From Lophius americanus (taxonomy: Eukaryota; Chordata; Actinopteri; Lophiiformes; Lophiidae), in assembly GCA_037951165.1 (NCBI GenBank), contig JBBDHG010000112.1, forward strand, positions 744,501 to 808,500: 64,000 nucleotides of DNA. Reading direction: 5' to 3'. Both the position numbers and the translations under genes were made by a program. Each line of letters begins with the position of its first letter. Within the stretch, counting starts at the first letter, position 1. The notes beneath the pieces were generated by a model. The model was not told the origin of the DNA. It made no database searches and saw nothing but the letters and a program-made list of their open reading frames with translations. Positions 25,801 to 36,500 of this stretch are shown here, in pieces.

Positions 25801-28800
25801 TAATATAAAGAATTCCGACAGCAGTAAAAGTATTGAGCAATACAGTAAACCATGCGGGTTGAGTCCAAAACAACGACTTCTATTTTTGTTAGAAGAAGTT
25901 TCAACTCTCTCAAGTCAAGTCTTCAGTTCTAACTTACTGTTGGGGAGTTAGGGATTTTTTTTTTTCCTTGGATGAGAGCTGAAACATCTTCCGACCGAAA
26001 CAGAAGTCCAGTTACTTTGAACTGAACCCACATGGATAACCATGAACTATATTATGAGAATCTACATAGAAAATATGGTTGATAGATTTTGATTTTGGAC
26101 ACAGCCAATGTTTCACACATTTTGTCAATAAAGCCCTAAATGATCTATCATATCTATGACTCACAGTATTGGAAAGCAGCGAAATGTTTTATTCTAAGTT
26201 CACATTTTATTGACAATACGCCAAATAAAAATTTCAGTTCAGGAGATGAAGCTTCTTAGTTACAAATACATAGATAAGAACCATGTTAAATAATAATTTC
26301 TTAAGTCAACTCAGATGACAAACAGGCTTTTATGGAAGGCTTCCACTTTCCAGTAACACTGTGTGTGTGCTTATGTGTTTGTGCAGAGGACATACACCCC
26401 CACCCAAGCTCCTCAGCTTGCCAAGACGCACTCTTTAAACTGTCCACTTCTGTAACGAAGAAATCTCTCAAAGGAAACCATTGGTATTTGTTTTTTCTCC
26501 ATAAAAACCAAGGAATTTACTTTCAGAGAGGAGAGGCAGCAAATATATTTTGCACTCTTGATTTTCTCTTTGTTAGACAGAACAGGAAACACTAAAACAT
26601 CAAATCATAGAAAATGTGAATGGAATTAAAAGTGAATCTTGTCTGAAGCAAACACATCAGATCCATTTTAAAACATAGTGCACCACAATACCACAAATAT
26701 GTTCTGTTCTATTTCATATCGCCTTATTTTATGCACGATGCCCTGGAAGACCTAAAACGGAGGTGCAGACACCATATACCGTAGCCAAGCAGGATACATT
26801 CTGGTTTTAAAACTAAATTTGAAAGTTAGATTTTAATTAACTGCTATGGAATCTATGACTCTTAATGGCAACTATCCAGTGGTCCTTAAAGAAGTGATAG
26901 TTACCCAATGCTTTTATTATTTCTGATTTTTATTCAAAACTAATCCAATTACAAATATACTATCAGGCTGTTGTTTGAGGAGCACACTTTTGAAACCCGT
27001 TTCATTTCATTTCTGTATTATGTTTCTTTTGTTTCATGTTTTTCTTTGGGTGGAGGACTTGTATAAGCCCACTGGGCTTTTTGCCTCTTAATGCACTATA
27101 TACTGATACTTTTTGTTTTCTATGTATTTCAATTTCTGCAAATAAACAACAAACTATTAAAATGTTAAAAGATACATTACCTTTTAGCAAATTGGGCCTG
27201 TGTAATGAAGACAAATACAGCAAACGAACAAATTAATCAATTCAGCTTTGAGCTACTCACCTGTGTGGAGAATGGAGATTGAAGGAATGCAACCCCATTC
27301 TTGGGAACCTCTATCCGATAACCGGGTGGTAGGAACGCATTGAAGCCCAAGACTAGGTCTGGGTGTCCATGAAAAAGTTGTGACACACGGTTTATCACAC
27401 CAGGTGTGTCAATGCTATCCAAGAAAAAAGGCAGACACAAACATTAGTGACGTCGATTACACAGTCAAATCGTGATTAGTTTAATCTATCACAACCAACT
27501 CTTAATCAAAAGAGATATACACCAATCACCAACATGCGTCTTATCTTTATTCAACTGAAAATATTAGTATCGTTCAGACATTTTTGACATACACCAATCA
27601 GCTACTTCTTAAAAACCCAGTTACCTTCAGCTGTGTCTGATAGGTCTGTTGGGGGTTATTGACACTTTGATCTTCAGTTTCTTACTTGCCAATAATGGCC
27701 TTTAAATGTTGTGGTTAATACCAGTGCATATATGCTTTGCATCTTATACAAATTCTACACATGTTCACCATAACATAATTAGAGAGCATACTTATTTAAC
27801 ATAAATACCTCTGTGACTTGAACTCCTTCATGATGTCGAGAAACTTGTTGTATATGCCCGGATCATTTGCAAAACGAATTTTGACTTGATCCAGATATGA
27901 CAAAGCATCTTCAACCTAAGCACAGAGGAGAAATGTAAAACATCAATGCAGCACAAATCACAGGATCACTGTCACCTGGACTTCAGGAGAGACTTTATGA
28001 TAAACATCGTGTTGTGCTGCTGATTAAGAAATATCCTAAAAGATACTTAAACATGTTTAAAAGGAAAAAGTACCGTCTGTACATAAATACCACAAGGTGT
28101 CTCATTAATAATTATAAATAGATGGCTCTATCAAATCTTAATTAGTGCCATCAACAATGTTTTGTAGAATTTCCTCACTGTTGTGTGTTTGGCTATTTTA
28201 AACGTTAAATGACATAAATAGGCAAAGATCGTATTCTTCTTTGTCAACAGATAGTTAACTGTACAGGATGTAACGTTAGAATGGACCGATGAATAAATAT
28301 ATAAATAAATAGGAAAATGCACCAAGCAGCTTTTGTTTAACGGACCTCGGCTCTCTTTATTGACAACATGCAAGTTGGGCTCGGTTACGACCAAATATGT
28401 GGTCACACAAAGCATTGTCAAACAGTCCACATCCAGAGAGGGCTGCTGCAGCTAACGTTAGCCAGCAGCCAGCTAATAACTCCACCAACACTTAACCTTA
28501 AAATGCCAACGCTCACTAACTCGAAATAGACACAACTCGTCCCTAGCAAGAGGGTCGTGATGGCAAAAAGACAGTCTAACAGTGCGCTAACAAAGAAGTG
28601 TGTAACTAGGCTGCTAATCAGCTGAAGTAGCCGTTCCGGGCTAGCCTGGCAGACGTCCTCCACTTTGTTCAGGGCTGCTGAAAAAACCAACAAGGAGGAA
28701 CTTCCCACAGGCAGCGCTGACTTACCGTCTGCTCTCAGTCGCTGTTAATCACAGACCGCCACCAATTCTTATGTCACTCATATATTCCCTAATGAAAAGC

Positions 28801-29118
28801 TGCTCCAACATTCCACATCGAATGTTAATGTTGGACTATTTTGCGACGAATTACTTTTAATAGGCCAGCAGCTAACTGACGTTAGTCCGCCGCTCCTTTC
28901 ACTACTCCCTCCGTGCGGGGAGAGAAGAGCGGAGCTTCAAATCAAACGCAGCCAAACGTTCAACAAAATGGTTTTGACTCTCGGGGACTTTTCCCTTGTC
29001 ATCTTACCTTCAGCTTCTGGAAGTGCTGCTGCTGCACTTGCTTTTGTGTTATAACGTAAGGCTTGTCTTGGATTTGGTTGATTTGCTTGGCGGTGCTGTG
29101 TGCCTGAATCTTCGCCAT
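13001..29118 (-). CDS. sin3b: sin3b, SIN3 transcription co-repressor scaffold (complete, 19 coding exons)
   Basis: SIN3B is the nuclear scaffold of the SIN3/HDAC co-repressor; its PAH domains bind repressors and its central region binds HDAC1/2. Coding exons in transcript order: 29118-29008, 27915-27809, 27414-27261, 25353-24991, 23847-23692, 22451-22323, 22146-22057, 21886-21768, 21512-21299, 21088-20972, 20760-20522, 19679-19496, 18894-18036, 16816-16647, 16549-16376, 15121-15029, 14891-14797, 13581-13383, 13237-13001. All phases join, giving 1269 residues; human SIN3B has about 1162. SIN3B rather than SIN3A is shown by [59 protein letters not shown] and the C-terminus APASP. The start is the only ATG of the first exon, in a GC-rich region. 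The extra length lies mainly in exons 4 and 13, which are low-complexity. No disabling change was seen. Confidence 0.96.
14120..14796. other. sin3b intron 17, no further feature
   Basis: AT-rich intronic DNA between the exon ending VFLPR and the exon beginning NLRRFRR. I see only short A and T runs. Confidence 0.6.
17165..17345 (+). repeat. fish interspersed repeat, copy 2 (in sin3b intron 13)
   Basis: The order of landmarks matches the common repeat: 'tgcatgttctctcc', 'gggctacctcccacagtcta', 'aaacatgcagtattggtgac', 'ctctaaattgacc', 'tgtgaatctgagtgtgg', 'aatgaactggcgacttgtcc'. It preserves the 5' half that copy 1 lacks. It sits between sin3b exons 13 and 14, antisense to the gene. Confidence 0.8.
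18036..18894 (-). other. sin3b: sin3b exon 13: long low-complexity linker exon
   Basis: At 859 nt this is by far the largest exon. It starts RQEQSTEEGG, continues with MVFTYEDKQIFEDAASLIIY and HHVKRQPTIHKD-like helical sequence, then an acidic segment (SDTEEWTDEEAEPEEGGE), an Ala/Gly/Asn patch and a Gln/Ser-rich run (QSQPQPAQSQSQVQSQ). It returns to conserved sequence at GVYNLFFVNNNWYFFLRLHQ and ends LKQPS. The conserved flanks match SIN3B; the middle is longer and differently composed than the mammalian linker as I remember it. Confidence 0.88.
19496..21512 (-). other. sin3b: sin3b exons 9-12: HDAC-interaction region
   Basis: Residues of about 410-661 contain [79 protein letters not shown] and [20 protein letters not shown]. 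These are the most conserved blocks of the family, the Sin3 HDAC-interaction domain. Exon 11 begins with a TTG codon (Leu), not a start. Exon-exon phases 0/0/2/0 join cleanly. Confidence 0.95.
20043..20333 (-). mobile_element. tRNA-derived SINE with internal palindrome (sin3b intron 11)
   Basis: Read on the minus strand, the head is GGGGCTTTAGCTCAGTGGGT AGAGC (pol III box A), followed about 35 nt later by GGGTTCGAGCCC (box B), so it derives from a tRNA. A 17-bp perfect inverted repeat with a 5-nt loop (20232-20270) follows. The 3' part resembles fish SINE tails ('ctgggttacatgcagaa...tgtactgtatgtatg...aataaagg') and ends in an ATT/TAA microsatellite at 20051-20091. It has the same orientation as sin3b. 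No clear target-site duplication was found. Confidence 0.82.
21299..22146 (-). other. sin3b: sin3b exons 7-9: PAH3 region
   Basis: Exon 7 encodes KKMKYSCTKDQSLASVGKHG and EFSFFDK. Exon 8 encodes VRRLFKSQEVYENFLRCIAL and FNQEVVSGAELLQLVTPFLG. Exon 9 begins KFPELYTQFKSFLGDKELSH. Together they form the third paired amphipathic helix domain (about residues 362-430). The intron before exon 7 has an AT-rich microsatellite (about 22152-22185) close to the acceptor. Confidence 0.93.
22452..23691. other. sin3b intron 5, no further feature
   Basis: AT-rich intronic sequence. A plus-strand open frame at 22892-23176 has no recognisable domain and is treated as chance. No RNA gene or clear repeat was seen. 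Confidence 0.6.
23692..25353 (-). other. sin3b: sin3b exons 4-5: Ser/Thr/Pro linker and PAH2
   Basis: Exon 4 (363 nt) encodes a Ser/Thr/Gln/Pro-rich linker beginning VSPSQQGKSLATSALTTTSG and then VEFDSAISYVNKIKNRF and HPEIYRAFLEILHTYQ, the first helices of PAH2. Exon 5 continues with MTEDEVFSKVASLFKGQEDL and LAEFGQFLPDAKRSL. PAH2 is the domain that in this family binds SID-type repressors. The exon 4 acceptor at 25354-25355 was chosen because it restores phase 0 and follows a good pyrimidine tract; an upstream in-frame extension to about 25405 cannot be excluded. Confidence 0.92.
25354..27260. other. sin3b intron 3, no further feature
   Basis: About 1.9 kb of AT-rich DNA between PAH1 and PAH2 coding exons. 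No recognisable exon, SINE or RNA gene was seen. Confidence 0.6.
27261..27915 (-). other. sin3b: sin3b exons 2-3: PAH1
   Basis: Exon 2 encodes VEDALSYLDQVKIRFANDPG and YNKFLDIMKEFKSQ. Exon 3 encodes SIDTPGVINRVSQLFHGHPD and [20 protein letters not shown]. This is a complete first paired amphipathic helix domain at residues of about 38-105. The Ser codon is split AG/C across the intron. Confidence 0.95.
28727..28930 (-). other. sin3b: possible alternative sin3b 5' UTR exon
   Basis: Within intron 1, on the sin3b strand, a near-consensus donor ACG|GTAAGT occurs at 28727-28721 (exon would end at 28726), preceded by sequence enriched in CpG up to about 28930. An ATG in it (ATGAGTGACATAAG...) is closed by TGA within a few codons, so such an exon would be untranslated. 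This is inferred only from the donor and base composition. Confidence 0.25.
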
Positions 29119-29560
29119 TATCCCGGCGACCAGAGGCTCGAGAGCCACGAGCACAAGTTGAGAGGGAACCTTTGGGGTTATCTCCAGTTGTTGGCTAGCC
29201 GACAAACCTTCCTCTCAGTCGGGAAGCCAGCCTGCCAGCGAGCAAACCCTACTTTCCTTCGTTGGACAGTCTCAGTACAGCGCTAGAGGACGGTGAATCC
29301 AGCAGTCGAGGCTGATGACAGACGAGCTGCTACTCGCCGCGACTTAGACGAAACATCACCGTCGAATTTAACAAATGCAACCAACAAACGTAGGAAAATA
29401 AGCTGGGAGACAATGGTTGCCGTTTATCGTTATTAAAACAACTATTGACTGTCTCTTTAAATTCGGCGGCAGCAATCTGTCTTGGCGTCCGGAAGCCAGA
29501 GTAGGAGTGAAAATTAGAAAAAAAATAATAAAAGATCGAGCTACGCATGCGCAGAGATGG
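29119..29560 (-). promoter_or_regulatory. sin3b: sin3b promoter and 5' UTR region
   Basis: Relative to its surroundings this stretch is rich in CG dinucleotides (for example 'actcgccgcgacttagacg', 'ggcgtccgg', 'acgcatgcgcagagatggg'). That fits a CpG-type housekeeping promoter directly upstream of the sin3b ATG. The GCATGCGCA at about 29545-29553 matches the NRF1 core. No TATA box is obvious. The transcription start is not determined. Confidence 0.5.
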
Positions 29561-29990
29561 GAGGAGCTGCGTTCACTAGAATCAGTTTACTCCATTCCCC
29601 CTCCTCTGCTACAAGGAACAATGTTACTCCATGCTAAACCATGGCTGCACACTTCACATAAACCCACTGACATCATGAATTTGATAGACTACCTCTGAGA
29701 GAGACAGACGGGCTTCAGGAGATATATCCTCAGCTTATTCAGTGAGCATATAAGCAAAATGCAGTACTAATTCACCCAGTTCAACGCAAGAGCAAGAAAA
29801 GGTAGTTTCAACAACTTTTTGTATTATTGTATACAATTCAAGAAAAACGGAAACAAATAAACCGAATTTTATTTGTTACGGACTTTTACATATTACACAT
29901 CAAGAACGGTTATGAACATGACAATCAGAAACACAGTACGATTTAATTATAGCCATTTGTGCATTTTCTATAGACTTTAGCGCAGACGTT
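29561..29990. other. haus5-sin3b intergenic DNA
   Basis: Short AT-rich spacer between the sin3b promoter and the Tc1-like remnant. It may contain the end of the haus5 3' UTR (a minus-strand AATAAA-like site lies near 29867). Nothing else was seen. Confidence 0.5.
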
Positions 29991-30464
29991 ACACCGATCA
30001 GCCATAACATTATAACCACTGACAGGCAGACTCAGAATAGCATTGATTCTCTTGTTACAGTGACACCAGTCAGTTAGTTCGTGGGATATACGAGGCAGTT
30101 AGTGAACATTTTTTCCTAAAAGATTATGTTTTAGATGCAGGAAAAATTGGCAAGCATAAGGTTCTGAGCTACTTTTACAAAGGTCAAATTGTGATGGCGA
30201 TTCCACAGGGTCAGAGCATGTCGAGAACTACTTGTAGGGTATTCCCTGTTTAAAGTGGATAATACCTACCAAAAATGGTCTAAGGAAGGACAATTGGCTA
30301 ATTTATGCATGTGGGGACCGAAGGCTAGCCTGTGTTTTCGGATGCTGTCAGTTCTGACAGAAAGGTGTCAGAACACAGTGCATCACAGAGCTGTTTTTGA
30401 AACAAAAGAAAGACTTCTATAATAATATACATTTAGTTAGATTGTTCGGGTTGATCAGTGTAAA
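29991..30464 (+). mobile_element. Tc1/mariner-like deletion derivative with both ends
   Basis: The left end reads TACACCGATCAGCCATAACA and the right end GGGTTGATCAGTGTA, whose complement TACACTGATCAACCC matches the left end; both include the TA expected for Tc1/mariner insertion. Between them are transposase relics ('aagcataaggttctgagc', 'caaattgtgatggcga', 'ggtcagagcatgtcgag', 'acctaccaaaaatggtcta', 'ggtgtcagaacacagtgcat'), but most of the catalytic part is missing. At about 470 bp it is non-autonomous. It lies in the 3' flank of haus5, probably within its 3' UTR. Confidence 0.85.
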
Positions 30465-30513
30465 TCACTCAGAGGTGGTGGAATGGGTCTTTTTTGTTCT
30501 CTTTAAAGCAATC

Positions 30514-33500
30514 TCAAGAGGCCTTAGCAGCAAGTTTCCACCTTTGTAGCCACTGTTGGTAAGTCAAGCCTCCTTTAATAACTTCAGGTTGGACATGCTG
30601 ACCAGGCTTCTCCCACCTAAATTTGTGGAAACACACAAAACAAGCATTTATCCAATAAACCAAGCCCTGAACTCATTAATAAATCCAAACATAATACAAA
30701 TACGTATCCACAGATATAAGTACAAAAGCTAGCTGATAAAATTTTATCCGATAGCAACATGCTGCAAATATGAAAACTGATACTGATCGCAAACCAATAT
30801 CTAATAACCTTTAGACATTTTTGAAAGGAATTACATGTTATAAAAACACTAAATATGGTGCCACAATTGTTTCACAAAGGCTGTTTACTTCATAAATGTG
30901 CCTCACCAGTAAGAGATGGCAGTTTTGACTTGGACACCATAAGAAAGACCTCGGGTGCAATGTTGGGTGAGGCCTCTGGCTCTTGGAACCAGTGCTTTCA
31001 GAAGCTGCTGATCCTTTTCCGCAACTCTGGACAACAGGGCTAAGAGGGAAGGTGCAGACAACAGGGAGTGCTTTTGTTACTGAAATAAAAGAAAACTTTA
31101 TTTTGCCCATGGAACATGGAGTCTTAATTTCATACAGTATATGTACAAGCAGTCAAAATCAGCAATTCTTACTGTGCATTTTAAGCATAAAAGTTTAATT
31201 CTCCCTTGAGTACCTTTTTGATCAGATGCATGCAGCAACTCTGCATCCTTCTGTATTTTCTGAAGAGTAGCAGAGTGAAATTTCAGCACCTGGTGGAGAA
31301 AACGCAACTGATGCTGCTGCGAGCACATCTGGGAAAACATCTCTTCTGGAGCCTGAAGTGAGAGGAGAAAAATCAGTTTTTGTTAGTCAGAAAAGATACA
31401 AAGGAGAAGAAATCCTGTAATAAACTGCAAGTGAGTGTTTGTAAGACTGTAATTCCTTAAAAGCAACAATCAAGGAACCACAAGGTTTCTGGTGTTGTGC
31501 CTTGGTGTAGGAAAAGGGATGTTCATTGATAGTATCTCGAACAACTGTGCTTGTAGGATGACTTTAGACGGTCAATGGTAGGTAGTGATAGTCTATGGCT
31601 TTAATCTGCGATCACAGAGCAGTGTGAAGCTGCGGTTACTAGAATTATAGGAATGTGTTGAGTCTCCATGGTAAAACGTCCTATGCAGAACTATGCATCA
31701 AGGTGACATACATGAAAACTTTACTTCAGCAGCGTCTCACGAGCATTGTGCTCGTGAGACAGAATACGGGGCAAGCGCTGACCAGAAAATATTCCGTTTC
31801 CAACATTTACACACTACGGTTACCGTTCCGATCGACTATTCTCAAAGGCTTATTCTACCTCTGTACAACAATGAGATTTCAATCGGAATGTGCATTCTTT
31901 TTCGGAATGGGGTATTAACATGGAGTATTTTCTTTATGATAAGGCTTTTATTCCGATTTTATTCCAAAAATGGGTCCATGTAAATCAACCTACTGTGAAG
32001 AAGTTTAATAACTTACAGAAGGACATGCTGCTACAATGTGATATGTCGATGTACTGTAGATCTTTCAAAATATATATTATTACTTTTTTTATGTCATATG
32101 TTATAAGTCATAATTAAGAATAAAGGATTCCAAATCATTTTATGTATTGCACCATTTTAATTACACATTTTTTTATTATACTTTTTTGCATTGTTTTCTT
32201 AACTAATTAACCAATTCCAAGACCTTTTTTTAGATGATTTAATATGCATACTTTTGCTCTTCTATTTTTTATTTGCAATGTATAATTCTTTTCTCCCACA
32301 CTATTCCAACATTTTAAAGGTGACAGGATTATTACAGATAGTTGTTGAATTTCTTTTTGACTGACTCATCAACTACTGAATTATGAAAAAACAAATAGAA
32401 ATACATGAAAACACACTGGAATATGTTGAGGTCATCATTACACCATAACATAGGATGTTATGTGTTCGCTTCCAGTTTCTCAATCCCCTGCTGCAAAATA
32501 TGTTTTCTTTAATTTTTATCTGAAATTTTTTAATTATATAAAGATATGGAAGTTCTCATGAGATACCTCAATTTAAACTAATAAGACTCTGCAGGTCAAA
32601 ACAGGCTTGATGATTTCTGTAAAATGTTTGGAATGATCAAAACCTTAAATAACCTGTAAGACTAATGAAATCTTTTATATTTTACAAATAAAGTGCATTG
32701 CATGAAATTACACACAAGTAGACGATATGGGAGTGTACAATTAAACAAAAAAAGTACTACCCCTGAAAATCATCTACAAGGAGTGTAATAAGGCTAAATT
32801 CCAGGTTTGTAGACTTACATAAGAAATGCATACATTAGATGATGTTATTGTTAAAGTCACGATGTATAAAAAGCTTTGTGATATTTACCTTATGGAAAGA
32901 CAAAATAATGGTTTGTTTCAGGGGTGGGGAATATGACTTTGGTATTTCGTACTTTTAAAATTTATGAGAGACTTCCTCTTTTGGCGGTCTCCTATAGGGG
33001 TCGCCACAGCAGATTGTCTCGTTCCGCATATTGATTTGGCATGTTTTACATCGGATCCCATTCCTGACACAGCCGTGCCGTTTATCATGTCTTGGGACTG
33101 TCACTAGAAGTACACTGGTTTGTGACCCGTCCGTGGCTGGCTTACCTACCAATCCTTTCACTGCAGGTACAAAATAGCAATTTGCCAACTTCTCATATTT
33201 TACGCCTCTCGTTGTTTTATAGCCTGGACTCACCCTGTACATTGGGAATGATAGACTTTGGCGCAAGCTGCTGAAGTTTCGGGACTGCAGGCGATGGATG
33301 GATAGCCATGATGCAGGGACTCTCTGCTTTCTGTAACGAAAGAAAAAATATCACTTCTCCATTTTTGTTTGGCAATTTTTCCTGCTCTACCCAATGGCTG
33401 TCATTAAAAGAGCCATTTTTTTATTTCGCTGTTGCTAGAGCCACACATAAAAACAGATGAAGGATATGATATTTAGTAGAGAATTGTATATGCCCTTTCT

Positions 33501-36500
33501 CTCAAATCTTTTTTCAAACCAAACCTGTAGTTAATCAAGAGATGCTACAACGCTCAACACAACAGAAACGAATAGTCCTAGTCATGTAACACTTATATAA
33601 TACTGGTAGTAAAATACTTGGGTGATTTGCTCCGTTAGGGTATTACTTCAAATGTGGGTGCCAAATTTTTTTGAAGCAACTACATAGAGTGGGGTTAAGT
33701 GGGGTTTATTCCTTCAGATACAAGGCAACTTGTTCTCACCTTTCAACAGTCCTACGGTCAAGGGCAAGAATTGAAACCATTCCAAATTGTTTGGCCTCCT
33801 TCGAAATGGAATTCCTCAACGTTTCGGCTGCAGTGGTAACATCCACAAATTTTGGCACCAATTTGCTCTGGACAAAGTCCTTTAACTGAAACATGACAGA
33901 GGGATTGAAATCTCAACAAAATCGTTGAAATTAAGAGATTAAAAACATTTCTTTCAACACAGTTGAAAGAGAAATCTTATTAGTTCATATATATTGTTAA
34001 ACTCAGAGAAAAAACTAAACCTCTGTGTTCAGACGCATCAGCTCTGTCTTGGCTGAGGAGTTTCCCTTAATCAGCTCCCTGATATGCTCCTGTCTGAGAA
34101 TCTGCAGACAACAACAACACCGACTCAACTAATTTGGCGACAGACTTTTAGAAAAAATAACACATTATACTCCATATTTGTTTTAAAGTGTTGAAAATGG
34201 GTTATGAAGAATGGCTGTGGCAAAGATTATGAGAGGTCACAATTCACTCTCACCACTAGTTGTCTGAAGTCAAGGACGCTCTGCCACTGGCTGCGGAGGT
34301 TTTGAAGTGCCTCTTGTCTGCTTCTGGCATTCTGATCAAGTTGGATACAATTGTTGCTGATATAATCCCTGGCTGCAGCCTTCATCACACACTGGAGCTC
34401 CACCTCCAGAGCGGATCTGACAGCCACAAAAGAAAAAACAATGTTAACCATTTTTCAGTGAATATCTGTCCCTAATTTGTGTGCAGATTTTTTTTTGTTA
34501 AAGTACAAAAAAAAAAAAAAAAAAACCAGAAAAATGCAGACGGAAAACAATGACAGCACAAGACTAATTTAAGAAAAAATTCAAAAGATATTGTTCAGTT
34601 TTTACTTAAAAAGAGCTTCACAGAAATTACTTTCTACAAAGTAAATATGCACCATTACTAAGATTATCATGAGAACCTCATCAAAAAACGAATGTGCTTA
34701 CAGTGCCATGGTATCATTGTGGAGTTCATCTGCAGAACCCGACACCTCCAGTTCTGCTTCTTTCCTGCGATCATTCAGCTGGTTTTGGAGTTGCTGGACT
34801 CTGGAGCGGGTTTGGGCCAGTTCCACCAAACTCCGCTCTACATCTCCCCAAGCAACCTGGAAGAACAATCATGTGAAACTCCACATTGACTTGTTTTCCT
34901 GCTGCAAACTTCCTGTGAGCATGTCTGTTTGTTAATCACCTGTAAGAGGGCTTTAACCGACAGCAAATCCTTTTCCCCCTCTGTTGACATATCCTGTAGA
35001 TTATTGCTTTCATAGCGGAACCTAGTAGTCAAATTAGAAACAATAATTCTTACTTTGTTTATCATTTCATAGACATACAGGATAACCTTAGGAAATTAAT
35101 TCTCAGCATTTGACCCATCCAACGGGAGAACATAATAATATTTAAGTTTACCGTAGAGCGGTCACATCCCGTGTCACATCCAGAGAGGTAAGTTTTTCCT
35201 CTATTTCCTTCTGCTCCCTAAAAGCTAAATGCTCCAATGCTGAAAGGACATGGTTTGGAGGATAGACACCCAACAATTTCTGATGATATAACAAGCGATA
35301 AAAATGAATTAAAAGACAAAATCAGTACAGCATATGCACAGACACTGAAAAATATAAAAAAAGACTTGATCAATGTACACTACCTCCACAGCACTCAGCC
35401 AATACTGGAAAACAGCAGTCCTTTGTTCACGAGTCATACTGAGTGGAAACAGAGAGAGTAGCTTTCAATCAAGAAAATGTATTTTGAAACACATTTTGTT
35501 ATTATTGTATCCACAATAGTCCTCACAGTTTGTCTGAAGAGTGTGCAGTCCTCACTTCACTTTCTTGTAAAGACTGATAGAAATGGACCCTATCGTCACA
35601 CAGCTCTCTCACTTCACGCTAACAGAAAGGAGTAAAATTTGTTATTTCCTCATGTCAGAAGATGATGTATTACAGCCAATGCGATCTTTATTAGACCAAT
35701 TATATAATGTGTGAGAAAGTGAGATTTCATAGACTAAACGATTAAGATTATAAGATAAGGCCTTTTCTGTCTACATTTGTCAGACTAAGACATGAAACTT
35801 CAGTCAGAAAAACACAGGCCAGATATATGCAGGTCTTACCAGAACTTGTGCTTCTGCTGCAGCTTTGGACTTAAGATTGTCTCCTTCAATGCTGCTTGAA
35901 AGCTTATTGTCAAAGAGCACTCCAATCTCTGCTATCCTGTTATCCACAAGATTTTACACTTTACAATGTATTTAGCACTAGTGTGTAAATAATACAATAA
36001 TATGATTTTTTAAACTTATTTTTACTTTCAAACGTCAACCGTACCTGGCCTTTTGTTCCAGTTCTTGGCAGTATTCATGGATCCTCTGTGTTTCATCAGA
36101 AAGCAACTTCTGGCCAAAAATACAGCGCTTCCTGAAAGCATGTAACAGCAGTTCTCTGCGCTTGCTGTCTTCCACCTGGGCCCAGGTGTTGCTGATCGAC
36201 TGCTCTATAGGTAAAGTTTAGAAAATACGACATAAGAACCTTTATTTTGATTGTATAGAATACCAAGAAATTGGCACCACTTTGGATCCCTTATGTGTTA
36301 ATGAAGGGAGAGCAACTGGTGGCTACTGCTATAAGAGTAATTTGGTCTGATGATATACCAAGACCTTATTATATGTTATGGACCAACCCTGTGTTGCCAG
36401 CTGTTCCTCTGTTCCACTTATCTGAGAGTCCAGATGACTAATCTCAGCTCTCAGCAGTTCGATCTTCTTCTGAAGCTCTTTTTGCTTAGCAGCCTCACTC

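Larger units (their letters stand above)
31353..33233. other. haus5 intron 16
   Basis: The largest haus5 intron, about 1.9 kb. It carries two repeat-like stretches (about 31650-32010 and 32968-33190, separate entries). The rest is AT-rich with no coding signal. Confidence 0.7.
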
